From: Chlorophyllum brunneum
Taxonomy: Eukaryota; Basidiomycota; Agaricomycetes; Agaricales; Agaricaceae
Direction of reading: 5' to 3'
NCBI GenBank assembly: GCA_963576785.1
Contig: OY756146.1
Coordinates: 1,674,001-1,738,000, forward strand
Length of the DNA stretch: 64,000 nucleotides
In this document: piece after piece, positions 46,774 to 56,670 of the stretch
Position numbering within the stretch: position 1 is the first letter of the stretch
Layout: every line of letters starts with the position of its first letter
Notes under the pieces: generated by a model
Seen by the model: the letters and a program-made list of their open reading frames with translations, nothing else
Told to the model about the DNA's origin: nothing
Databases searched by the model: none
Position numbers and translations under genes: made by a program

Positions 46774-49065
46774 ATGTCTGCACAGCGAAACCCCAGTATT
46801 GCCTCCCCTTCTTTGAATTTATATGGACTGTTGACACCATTTCGTAGGTGATCTTGCGTCGCAGATTGTCAAGAATGTAACCGGTATCAAGGCTGGGAAG
46901 GTGATGAGAGGCTTTGGGTTTCGAGAGGTCGGTACTAATTAATCCTCCAGCGCGTCAGAGCACTAGGAGGGAAGAGCGTGGATCTGGCAGTAGAAGCAGT
47001 GGAGGCGAAAACTCAAGCAACAATCGAGGAGAGTATTGCGTGAGTTCTATCGACAGACCTTGAGCTCGCGTTGTATGACGTTGATTGGACTGTTAAAGTA
47101 TATTGGAGAAAATACTGGAACGTGTTCAACTTTGGTCAACCGAGACGTCTGCGAATCAAGAGCGTAAGAGCGAGATGAAGGAAGAGGTCGAACAATGCCA
47201 TCAAGATCTTGACCTGTTGATCAAGAGGATTCAAGAAACTGCGATCGAGTACGTGATTTCCGCCTTGCTGTCTGTGACGTGATCTTGGACTGACATAGCA
47301 GTGTTAGTTCACCGGATGAGAGCGAGAGCTCAGGATCTGAAGAAGGTCCACCAACGGTTCCTTCAAATGAAGACCCTCCAGCGGTTCCTACAAACAACGA
47401 TGTAGAAGAGAAGGACCCAGACACTGAGGCCGGGGTATCAGTTGCCTCAACACCAGTGCAGGACGACCCAAAGGTGAATGCCATACTATATTCTTGGCTT
47501 TCTGCACACTCGTCCCTTCAGTCGTCGAAAGGATGTGTGAGGGTGTCAAGCGGTCAGGTCGCTTGATTGTGGTTTCAGAAAATGTTCATTTTACTCAAAA
47601 CAGTTCGATCTCCAGGCCGCGCTGGTCGCCTTGTTCACTCTCGCAAGCATCCTTAGTACCCCTGAGAAGCGAAAGGCCCTAGAAGACCTGGAAGGCGATG
47701 GTGCTCAATCCGTCATCAATTTCCTGTACAAGGTTAGCAACAATCGTTTTGACACGTTCTAGCATATCCGCTCACCGCTTTCACCCTGATAGTTGCTGTC
47801 TGAGCCCGCGAACCCTTCAATACCGTGGCTCCGGAAGCACACTCTCTTGGCTCTGCGAAAGCTCTGCGGTTCTTCAATGCTCTATCCGAGCTGGTATGTC
47901 CTGAAGGATATCACCGACTATAGATCCCGCGATGATGGAGGGATGTTCGGTGACATTTTCTCAGGGAAGCAAGGACCCCTCGAACTCTGCTTGAAACTCG
48001 TGCGGCTGACAGGCCCTGAGGTAGAGAAGGTGTTCTGGGTTTGTGTTGATCAATATTTGTCTGGTACTGCACATACTGACTCTGTGGCACGAAAAGCTGT
48101 ATGCGAAGGAGGCGATTGTGTGGGGCCAGCTCCGGCACCCGAACATAGCGCCTTTCTACGGGATCTTCTATCTCAACGAGACAAAGGAAAAGATCTGTCT
48201 CGTCTCACCCTGGATGGACAATGGCAATGTCGAAGCCTATCTCAAAAGGAAGCCCGATGCACCCCGCAAACAACTAGTGAGTCCAACCGTTTATAATACT
48301 GTCTCTGCTAACACACAAGGTTGCCACTGGTAGGTCCGCGACGTTGCATTGGGTCTGGAGTACCTCCACAACGAGAATATCATACATGGAGATCTCAAAG
48401 CTGTAAATCCACCCCTATTGTGTCCATTTGCCACGACTGATGAGTACAACGTTTTAGACGAATATCCTTGTGGATCAGGTTGGACGAGCTTGCAGGTCGT
48501 CCATCATTCGCGCAGGCAGAACCGTCGGATTCGCGAATGCGACAGTCAGCGCATCCAGCTATTCGGATCGCTGGGTCTCTCCAGAGCTGCTACAAGAAGA
48601 GGCACGTCCAAATCGAGCTAGTGACGTATGGGCTTTAGGATGTGTCTGCTATGAGGTATGTGTGGACTTCCTGGAGCGAGTAGTACTCATGCAGCATGTC
48701 AGATCCTCTCCAGAAGGTTACCATTTCACTCGATGAGGGGCGCTAACGCCAATCCACGGATCTTGGCAGCAGTCATGAGGGGTACTCGACCTGCACAACG
48801 CGACAAAGAACCCGAAGCAGAGCCCGGGGACACTGTCGACGATGAGTCGTGGGATCTGATGAACCGATGTTGGTCACAGGATCCTGAAGCACGGCCAACG
48901 TGTCAGGAAATACTGGAAGAGCTTGAGCGCCAGGGAGTCGATCAGCAGGGCGATGAGAGACAAGATACTGCAGTCCATGTGACGGTTGCGAGCATGGATA
49001 CGGTCAAGGTGGATCTGAATGAAGTCCAGGGTATTCTTGACCAGGTAAGTACCAGTCTAGCTTGA
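46774..49065 (+). CDS. Pseudokinase domain 1 with helical N-terminal region
   Basis: TKL-like kinase fold of the HGDLK type common in mushrooms. A Met at 46774 (MSAQRNPSIASPSLNLYGLL) is the likely start, but the join to the next exon is unresolved. Exons then give a helical adaptor-like region (QIVKNVTGIKAGK; intron 46901-46950 with TACTAAT branch; RVRALGGKSVDLAVEAVEAK; a coiled coil near 47100-47240), an acidic Ser/Pro linker, and a helical block. The N-lobe follows (LYPSWYVLKDITDYRSRDDG; Lys in LCLKLVRL), then LRHPNIAPFYGIFYL and EYLHNENIIHGDLKA. NILVDQVGRAC is followed by RSSIIRAG where DFG should be. C-lobe VSPELL, SDVWALGCVCYE and DLMNRCWSQDPEARPT are intact. Loss of DFG predicts a pseudokinase that binds or scaffolds. 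After 49044 a good donor can splice into domain 2, so this may be one gene. Confidence 0.7.
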
Positions 49066-49097
49066 TCGTCCATCAGTCTACTCATGTGCCGCCCTAG

Positions 49098-50711
49098 GTC
49101 GACGCAGTCGAAAGCGCCTTCAGTCTCAGTACGTTCGTTGAGTTTCAATTGGATCCACCAAGCCTGATAATTCATCAGTATCAGAGGCTCGTAACATTTT
49201 GTCAACGAACCGCCGTCTCTCCGAAGTTGTATCATTCGTACTGGGTGACCCGCGCAAGAGTCAGACTGTGCAAGAGTTGAGAGACGAACGAGCGCAATTG
49301 CTAGTGGATCTTCTGCCGCTCGTGAGCACGCGGTCATTCCTGTCTTCATCCCCTCAGTCGGATCTTGCGACACGTGCCACAGCTACGCTGGGCCAACTCT
49401 CTGAAATCCTGGGGTTGTACCCACAGCGCTATGTGCTGAGTGATATAACACTGGATCCTGAGCTACGCGCAGGGGATTTGTGTGGCATTCATCGAGGTCG
49501 TCATGGCAAGCTACCATTGTGCGTGAAGGTATTCAGGCAGGCCGACGTAGAATCCGTGCCCAAGGTTCCGTTTCCTGGCTGGCTCTTTTCCCCTTCTGAA
49601 ATTGTGGTTGTGGCCAGATATTCGTGAAAGATGCCATCCAATGGGCACGACTCGATCATCCACCTTTTTATGGCATCCACTACCTGGATGAGAGTCCTGC
49701 GCGGTTCTGCGTTGTGACACCTTGGAGGGAGAGCAATACGCTCGGTGAATATTTGCAGAGGAATTCGTCCATACCTCGTGAAAATTTCGTGAGTACTTCC
49801 AGCCCTGATCTGGACCTCAGTATCAACATCATGTAGATCTACGACATTATCAGCGGCCTCGAGTATCTCCACGACCAGGATATCGTCCATGGCCGGCTCA
49901 AAATGGTATGGTACCATTTTCTCTTTCGGGGTACATACTGAGTTTGGCAGTCAAACGTGCTCGTGGACTATTTTGGGAGAGCTTGTATCACCGACCTTGG
50001 GATGTCGACTGTGCGAACTACTCCTGCGTTGTCAGTGTCAAGACTACAGAGCATCAAAGCCGGTCAGCCGCGGAGCTTTTGAGTGGCGAAATCGTGCGGT
50101 AAGCCCTGCGATATATGGGATTTCGGATGCATCTGTTATGAGGTAATCGGGTTCCTCTCGAGTATACGTGCTATTACTGAGAATAAAAGGTCATGACATC
50201 TAAGGAGCTACCCGGACAGTTGACCCCTCCAGAGCCGTTGGAAATGGACGGTATGGACGACGGCATGCAGGAGCTGGTCAGGTCCTGTTTGGCACGTGAA
50301 CTGAGGGGACGGCCAACGGCCCAAGAGATTTTGCTGCGACTTGAAGGTACGGCTCTTAGACAACGCCAGGAGGAAGTTCGCAGCTACCGAATGCACAAAA
50401 ACGAGGTGGTCAAGATTCGGAAGACAGCACGGACCGACTTGATGATGACGGCTGAGAAGTTGCCTCGGGTTCAGTATATACTCTACAAGGTAAATGTTTC
50501 AATACCTTGGGTTTTACATTACTTATGCGCTGACGCATTTCAAGATCAATGGTTATGAATATATGCCTAATCATGGTGCGAGCCCTTGTTCTTTCCTGTT
50601 CATCACACCAACCTTTGTACTCCAGAAGCTCGTAATCTCTCAGCGATCAGTGATGATCTAATTAATCTACTGACATCTGTATTGAGCGTACCACACAAGA
50701 GACGAGCCTGA
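49098..50711 (+). pseudogene. Pseudokinase domain 2, frame-damaged
   Basis: Homologous to domain 1, joined through small exons (49098-49128, then from 49179). Helical linker ILSTNRRLSEVVSFVLGDPR, then LYPQRYVLSDITLDPELRAG, Lys in LCVKVFRQ and LDHPPFYGIHYLDES. The catalytic loop reads HGRLK (49888-49902): the catalytic Asp is Arg. DFG reads DLG (49993-50001). Between 50040 and 50105 the conserved APE region is out of frame: one frame gives SAAELLSGEIV, while the flanking blocks CITDLGMSTVRT and CDIWDFGCICYE share another, which contains a TGA. A further in-frame TGA at 50709-50711 cuts the linker to domain 3. Three residues are also missing in the HPN...PFYG turn. Lost catalysis plus frame damage suggest decay, but a gene ending at 50711 cannot be excluded. 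Confidence 0.6.
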
Positions 50712-50818
50712 CAAACACTGGAGACTGGTCGTGCTCAATTAATATTGGACTTCGTGCATTTGGTGAAGGCAATGTTAATATACCGTTTTTGTTGTTCCCG
50801 TTGACTCTTTTTCCCTAG

Positions 50819-52104
50819 GCAGCTCCTCATTCCGGTTTACAAAGTCTGGACCTTCGAGAATGGCAGCACAATTTACTATACCGGCTCTCTGTAGCCTCTG
50901 GCCTACACCCGCAGTCGTACTTACTGAGGGATATAGTTACTAATTCGGAATGGGATACTGATTCCGAAGATCAGACCTACCAAGGCCATCATGGTGAACA
51001 ACGCTTGCATCTGCAAGCCGTATGGCTGGGAAAACAGGCAGAGTTGAGCTACACTGTTGAGGTCTGTTCGTTCTGCTGTGTTTTCCTACTTTCCTTTTGA
51101 CCTGGTCTTTGAATAGGGACTTTCTCGTGCAGCTTCCCTGTGGTCACAACTTCACCATCCCAACGTAGTACCTTTTTATGGCATGTGTTTTCCAGATGAT
51201 GATCCCAAAAAGCTCTGTCTTGTGACTTCCTGGATGGCCAATGGTAATATAAGGATGTTTCTTGACAACAATCCTCTCACGCCACGTAAACCTCTCGTAT
51301 GTGTCTCTTCTGTAGATAGTGATGTAATTGATGGACGTTTTCTCGAAGATCTACGACATTGCCAAGGGCCTCCAATATTTACATAGTCGGGACATCATCC
51401 ATTGCAATATCTTGGGTGTAAGTTTAGTCCTCTCTCTCACTTGCACTCTTCTGAATTTCGTAAATACAGGAGACTGTTTCTGTGAATGATATCGGGCGAG
51501 CATGCATTATGCACTTCTTTGGGAGCTGGGTAGGCCCTGGGACAGGTTCATTTACAATATCTTCGCTTGTGACTGAGGGTCTGGACCCCAGCTGGCAAGC
51601 ACCCGAGTCACTTGGAGACGAGTATGAAGCAACTCAAGCCACTGATATATGGAAGTTCGGCTGTGTCTGCTACGAGGTATGGACATATGTAGCTTTCTCT
51701 CAAAGCCAAAGATCCTACTATATGACTAGGTCATGACACGACAGGATCCCTACTATCACATATCCACTGCAATCGAGACCCTTCGTGCAATCATTGAAGG
51801 CAAATTACCAATTCGTCCCGAGGAAAACAGTGCCTCAGATTTGGACCAAATTGACGATGACATGTGGAATTTGATGAACCGTTGCTGGGCACGCGAGCCA
51901 GCAGACCGCCCAACGGCAGATCAGATCGTGAAGGAGCTCGAGTCGTGGGGCCTCGGGATGCACGAGGATGATGAATTTCAGATGTATGTGCTAGAAGAGC
52001 ACCAAGTCCTTCGGAACGAGATGAGGAAGTATCTGAATGTCGAGATTGACTTTGCGAAGGTTCAGGAGATCCTCGAAGAGGTGAATGCTTTACAGGATGA
52101 CTGA
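50819..52104 (+). CDS. Pseudokinase domain 3
   Basis: Third homologous domain. The exon at 50819 begins mid-linker after an acceptor (TTTCCCTAG) and has no nearby in-frame Met, so it must be spliced from upstream exons. Reads GLHPQSYLLRDIVTNSEWDT; the N-lobe Lys position is Gln (LHLQAVW). Then LHHPNVVPFYGMCFPDDD, DIAKGLQYLHSRDIIHCNIL (catalytic Asp and Lys both lost) and GRACIMHFFGSW in place of DFG. C-lobe is good: WQAPESLGDEYEATQATDIW, KFGCVCYE, DPYYHISTAIETLRAIIEGK and LMNRCWAREPADRPTADQIV. It ends with an amphipathic helix related to the end of domain 1 (DFAKVQEILEEVNALQDD against VDLNEVQGILDQV), stop at 52104. No catalytic motif survives, yet the frame is intact through several introns, which argues that the fold is still selected or only recently released. 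Confidence 0.7.
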
Positions 52105-53399
52105 TCTTTGGTTTCTATGGTCATGGCTTTGTGCTTCTAGGCGGCGGAATGGAGGGGGTGCATCATATGTTGATGGCTGTTTTGTGTGTGTTCCTACTAC
52201 ACTTCCATTGTTGGGTGGTTGATTCAGAGGTTTGTACCATTACAAGCATGAAGAATCATTTGATTATCAATGATGAAATAAAGAAGTAGGTGACAATTTC
52301 ATGGCAGAGGTCAGGCAGGAAAGGTAGAATGGCTATTGGCAGTGCACAGATCATAGAGAGATGAGGAAAAAAGTTGGGTTCAAGCATAGTAGAGAGCAAA
52401 ATGGGTTATTGATTCTGCTGCCAGTTGGTAGTGTTTACAAGAATACAATCCAAGCCAGAGTCAGTACTAGTGAAAAAGATAAAAATGTTGTCCTACTTTA
52501 TGTTTATACCTAACCCTCAATGAGTATATCCAGCAACCAGGTTAATGAAGAACAAACATTGCAAGCATACACAAGATGGATCTAAGATGGATCTGTCATG
52601 GTAATCTGCTACCTGTTGAACTCTACATACTGTCAAGCCAGGCCTTGTATATGACTACCTTTGACCTGTTTCTAGGAATCCAGCTATTCCATATGGCAGA
52701 GAAAGAAGAACTGTACACCTGTCACAAAATTAATGACACTTGCTGGTCAATGGGCAAGAGTCAGTGTGCATTGGGGTAGGTTACGTAGGTAGGAATGTTG
52801 GGTGGGGACCTGTGGTTGGGAACTGAAAGTAGTTTACAGAATGCATCAATGGATGAATCACTGGTACATGAGATAAGATGCTTACTTTACTTTCTAAACA
52901 TCTAGGAAGGGCTGGAGGGTGAAAGTTCTGGAAGTCAGTGAATCTAGGAAGTTGTAAATTACTACAATTTTGGAAGAATCTAAGATTAGCAATTTGAGCA
53001 ACTTCCAAAATTGTGGAGGGCCTAAAGGTAGATATTACCTTTTTGACCTAAATCCAATGGAGTATAGGATTTTGTAACTCTGTAAGTAAAAAGAAGCATA
53101 AAATATCCTTTAATAAGAAGTAATATGGAAGTCCTCAATTGACCTACTATTAGTTTCTGCTGCCCTTTCCCACACTACCAGGCACAATATTCAAGATTAT
53201 CTCAATTCAGACCACCTACCCTTGCTAATCCACCTCCCAATCTCTCAAGCCAATCTTATTATTAAGAAATTAGTTATCTCCTGGGAATTTGCTAAGGAGG
53301 CCAAGTTCTTGTGGAGAGTATCTGGACTGGCCCCTAGTGACTCTGAACAACCTTGAGCTGTCTGTTAACATTGCCAAAACTTGATAGTATCCAGACTTT
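52105..53399. other. AT-rich flank, probably degraded retroelement
   Basis: Base composition drops sharply after the pseudokinase locus. No gene is supported. Some phrases (around 52440-52560 and 52600-52770) resemble minus- or plus-strand Copia fragments but cannot be assigned. Confidence 0.4.
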
Positions 53400-53850
53400 T
53401 TGTACAGATATCTATGAGGTTTTTCCCAAATTCAACATAAAATACAACCTGTCTTAACAAGTTCATGGATGAATTGCCAGTGAATTGTGATATGTTTGGA
53501 TCAATGTTCAATGACCAGGTTGGAAGCCCAGAAGGTTAAGCCCAAATTGTTACACATAAGATGTAGAGCAGATTGTTCAAAACCAATCTTACCAAGTAGC
53601 TGATAGATCCCAATCAGTTGTTGAGATATCTCACACATGGCAATGTACTTGGTTTCCATGGTAGACAGTGCTGTGGTAGCTTGTCAGCAACATAACTAGG
53701 AAACTGGTCCATTAGCCATCAAGACTAGGTTGCCAGAAGTAGACTTACATATAACAAGATATCCCACAAAGTCAGAATCAGAAAAGCCTTGAATGAACTT
53801 CTTTGATTGCCTGTTAAAGACTAGACAATAGCATCAGGTGCTCAGAATGT
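53400..53850 (-). pseudogene. Copia RNase H relic of a different family
   Basis: On the minus strand the reading recalls the RT/RNase H end of a Copia polyprotein: GFSDSDFVGYL, then a block like ATTALSTMETKYIAM, then terms resembling the heavy HIT/IHWQFI end. It differs clearly from the Copia 1/2 family in sequence and carries stops. Old fragment. Confidence 0.55.
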
Positions 53851-54202
53851 TATATATGTCTTACATTTGTCCCAAATTATAATATTCTTTGATTTTTCCT
53901 TTTCTTTTAGGTTTATTTTATCTTTCTCATAATTTATGTTTAATAATAGTTGAACCATTATTAGGACTCTATTCTGTGTCATTTCCAAAACTTCTATTCT
54001 AACTTTAGATAAAAGTTTTGCTATTTCTTTTAATAGCAAAAAAAGCTTCTTAACTTCTTCCAAGTTAAGCCTTGATACCTGAAGAAGTCTGATTAGAGTT
54101 TTGACAGAGTTCCATCAAGAACTTCTTAACTATACCAGATTCTTCTTATTGCTTACATAAAGTAGATACTGGTTGTAGTATATAAACTAGTTGATGCCAC
54201 CA

Positions 54203-54520
54203 TGTAGGAATATTGTTTCTACTTGGTTAGATGGAGACTCAAGTATGAGCCTTTATCTAAACAATATTGAGAATATAAGAACCTTAATTGCTAAGCTCTA
54301 TTTATTGCTCTTTGAGTTAATAAACTTGCTTGCTTGAAGTACAGGCTTATTCAGAGTAACAACTCTAGTACATACTAATGTTAGAGTTAGGACTAAGAAG
54401 GAGTCCTCCTTTAGTATGATTTATAGGTTTGTCCATCAATATGTACTGCCCCTGCTTAGGACCAGGCCAGGGTCACTATAACATTAAGTAGAAACAATCC
54501 TTCTCTATTCACACACAGAG
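54203..54520 (+). repeat. Candidate LTR of a plus-strand element
   Basis: Begins TGTAGGAATATTGTTTCTAC at 54203; AGTAGAAACAATCC at 54487-54500 is its near inverted complement, and the segment ends TTCTCTATTCACACA. Size about 315 bp. It lies upstream of a gag-like plus-strand frame, as a 5' LTR should. No second copy is in the window, so this is tentative. Confidence 0.4.
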
Positions 54521-55027
54521 ATAGTTACTTTTACCTGTGTACCCAAAAGTATTTACTCTAGTTAATTTGGGTAATTCAAAGAAGCACAACAACTGTCCTT
54601 TAAACTCAGTTGTGTTATTTTGGGTATGGTAATTGATGGTGTTGCCAACATACATAATCTTTGAGGACTGACCCTATTAGTCTAAAGTCCATTGGTATGT
54701 GCATAAGAGCTAGACAAAGTAGTGTTAAATCTTACTATAGGAAGAGTCCACCATAACTTTAAAAGTACTATCTAGTAAGATCAAAACCAGAAGAATCCAC
54801 TTAATTGAGGATTCCCAAGAACTCTGTAAAAGAAATAAAGTACTCCAGAGACCTATATACTAGAAGTATATTAAGGGATTGTCTTGGGTGACCATCTGGT
54901 TAAGGTAGAAAACCAGAAGACTGGTTATAGTATACTAGTAAGTACCATCTGGAAAGATAAAGAAACTAGAAGACTGGTTATAGTATATCAGTAATAAGAC
55001 AAGTAAGTCCTCAAGACTGTAAACTAT
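54521..55027. other. AT-rich leader-like stretch
   Basis: No coding signal. Imperfect direct repeats of ACCAGAAGACTGGTTATAGT type occur near 54905-54985. It could be the untranslated leader of the element starting at 54203. Confidence 0.35.
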
Positions 55028-56062
55028 TTGCTAATTATGGCATTTCAACCATATAACTATGAACTTTGTTTGAAAAACAAATTACCTTTCAAACAATCAC
55101 AGATGTCAAAACAGACTAATAAACAACAGATACTTCAACAGATAGTGATACCCAGTTCTATAGTAAAAACTAGAAAATTGAAGTATTCAAATACTGAATC
55201 CACAACAGAAGATAGATAACAAGAAGAACAAACTCATATTTATCAAAGATAGTAACCAACTGTTTATCCAAAATGAATACAATTTCTAGAAACTTGAACA
55301 AACTAGAGAACCTGAACCAACCCAAAAAGACATTGAACTTGCTAAACAAGGAAGAAGAAATTACAACAACAACAAAAGAACACAAGTAGAAATAAGAAGA
55401 GAAAAGGAAGACAAATCCATTGACAAATTTGTCAATCAAGCAATCAGAGAACAGCAAACCTACTCTTCAGATTTAGACAAGTCCAATGTTGAAAAAAATA
55501 GTGAAGATAAAACTGACCTCACAACAAAACTTGAGAGGATCAGACTCAGATCAGAAGAAAAATCTTCTAAAAATATCTTATCCTCAGTCTTTAGCCCTAC
55601 TTCCACAACCACTACTTCAAAGCCTCCTACCACTGACAACTTCAGTTGTCACTAGAACTACTACCAGTGTTACCACCTGTACCTCCTATACCAGAACACT
55701 TATACTACTACTGATCCCAGTCTTCTTGAAAGGACAATAGTACCACAAACCATACAGCCTTCTACTATAGGAAGCTCAGTTCCTACAGAAAGCAAGCCTA
55801 GCAGATATTTATTGTAAGGAAGCAGCTCAGGACAAAGCACTTGAAAGCCAAGAAGAAATCCCAGAGGTAATCCAGGCAACTCTGGAGGAAATCTAGGAGA
55901 AAATCCACAAGATATGGCAAATATTGCCCCAAACCAACCAGACATCAAATATCTGAAGCCCAACAGGTTTTACAGAGATCATAGATCTTATAGAACTTGG
56001 AAAACATCAGTTATTCTTTTCTTCAACTCCAATCAAATCCAAGATGAAGACTGTTATGAACT
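55028..56062 (+). pseudogene. Gag-like fragment (Gypsy type) cut by Copia DNA
   Basis: Plus-strand frames rich in Lys/Gln/Asn with stops. The clearest part is 55914-56062: MANIAPNQPDIKYLKPNRFY then RTWKTSVILFFNSNQIQDED. This resembles the start of the capsid domain in fungal Gypsy gag, where a 'P-x-F-x-G ... R-x-W' entry is followed by an aromatic helix. The frame is interrupted at about 56063 by Copia leader sequence. Confidence 0.5.
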
Positions 56063-56171
56063 ATATGTTGAGGAAACAACTGTAACAAGTTGTTTGCTGG
56101 GGGCAGCAGTAAATGCAGTGGGAGAGAACGTAGGGTCTACTCACCAAGATAATAAGCTTCTATCTGATACC
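56063..56171 (-). mobile_element. Truncated Copia 5' leader plus PBS (third copy)
   Basis: Matches 44652-44758 of Copia 1 (shared TTGTTTGCTGGGGGCAGCAG and CTATCTGATACC). In Copia 1 this is internal DNA just inside the 5' LTR. Here it lies outside the LTR that ends Copia 2, so it is the stump of a further copy that used the same LTR as its 5' LTR. Confidence 0.8.
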
Positions 56172-56636
56172 TGTAGAAAGGTAATTCGGATAGACAGATA
56201 TTATTGATGAAGCGGTTAACGTCAGAGGAGTAGAGGTCAAAGTTGATTAAATTGATGGAGGTGTTGTACTCAAAGAGATAGGCAATGATGAAGAAGTTGT
56301 TCGATTGAACAAGATGCAGAACTAGGTCTGCTACATGGGGTTTATATACATATTGTAACATAGGCGAGTCATACTACATAAAATACTAGCATTGCATGGA
56401 TTGTTCCTTATGACTTCTTTTAACTGCAGCATAGTGCCTGCGGAGTACTGCAGAACATAGTATCTAGTCATTGGTACTATGTAGAATAATCTATCAAGTA
56501 CTTATGACTCTCATTGTATGCAGAGCAACTCATAGGAAGTTACTACAGAATGAAGTTACTGGAAAGTAACAGATCAGTCTATTATTATCATAATGACTTT
56601 ATAGTCTATTTCTAGAATATGTCCGAAACTTCAATA
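56172..56636 (-). repeat. LTR shared by Copia 2 and the truncated copy
   Basis: 465 bp, TGTAGAAAGG to CTTCAATA (the expected terminal CA is TA here, a C-to-T change). It serves as the 3' LTR of Copia 2 on the right and as a 5' LTR for the leader fragment on the left. Confidence 0.85.
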
Positions 56637-56670
56637 CTCCTCCTTGCTCTGTATTGATATAGAGTTTTAA

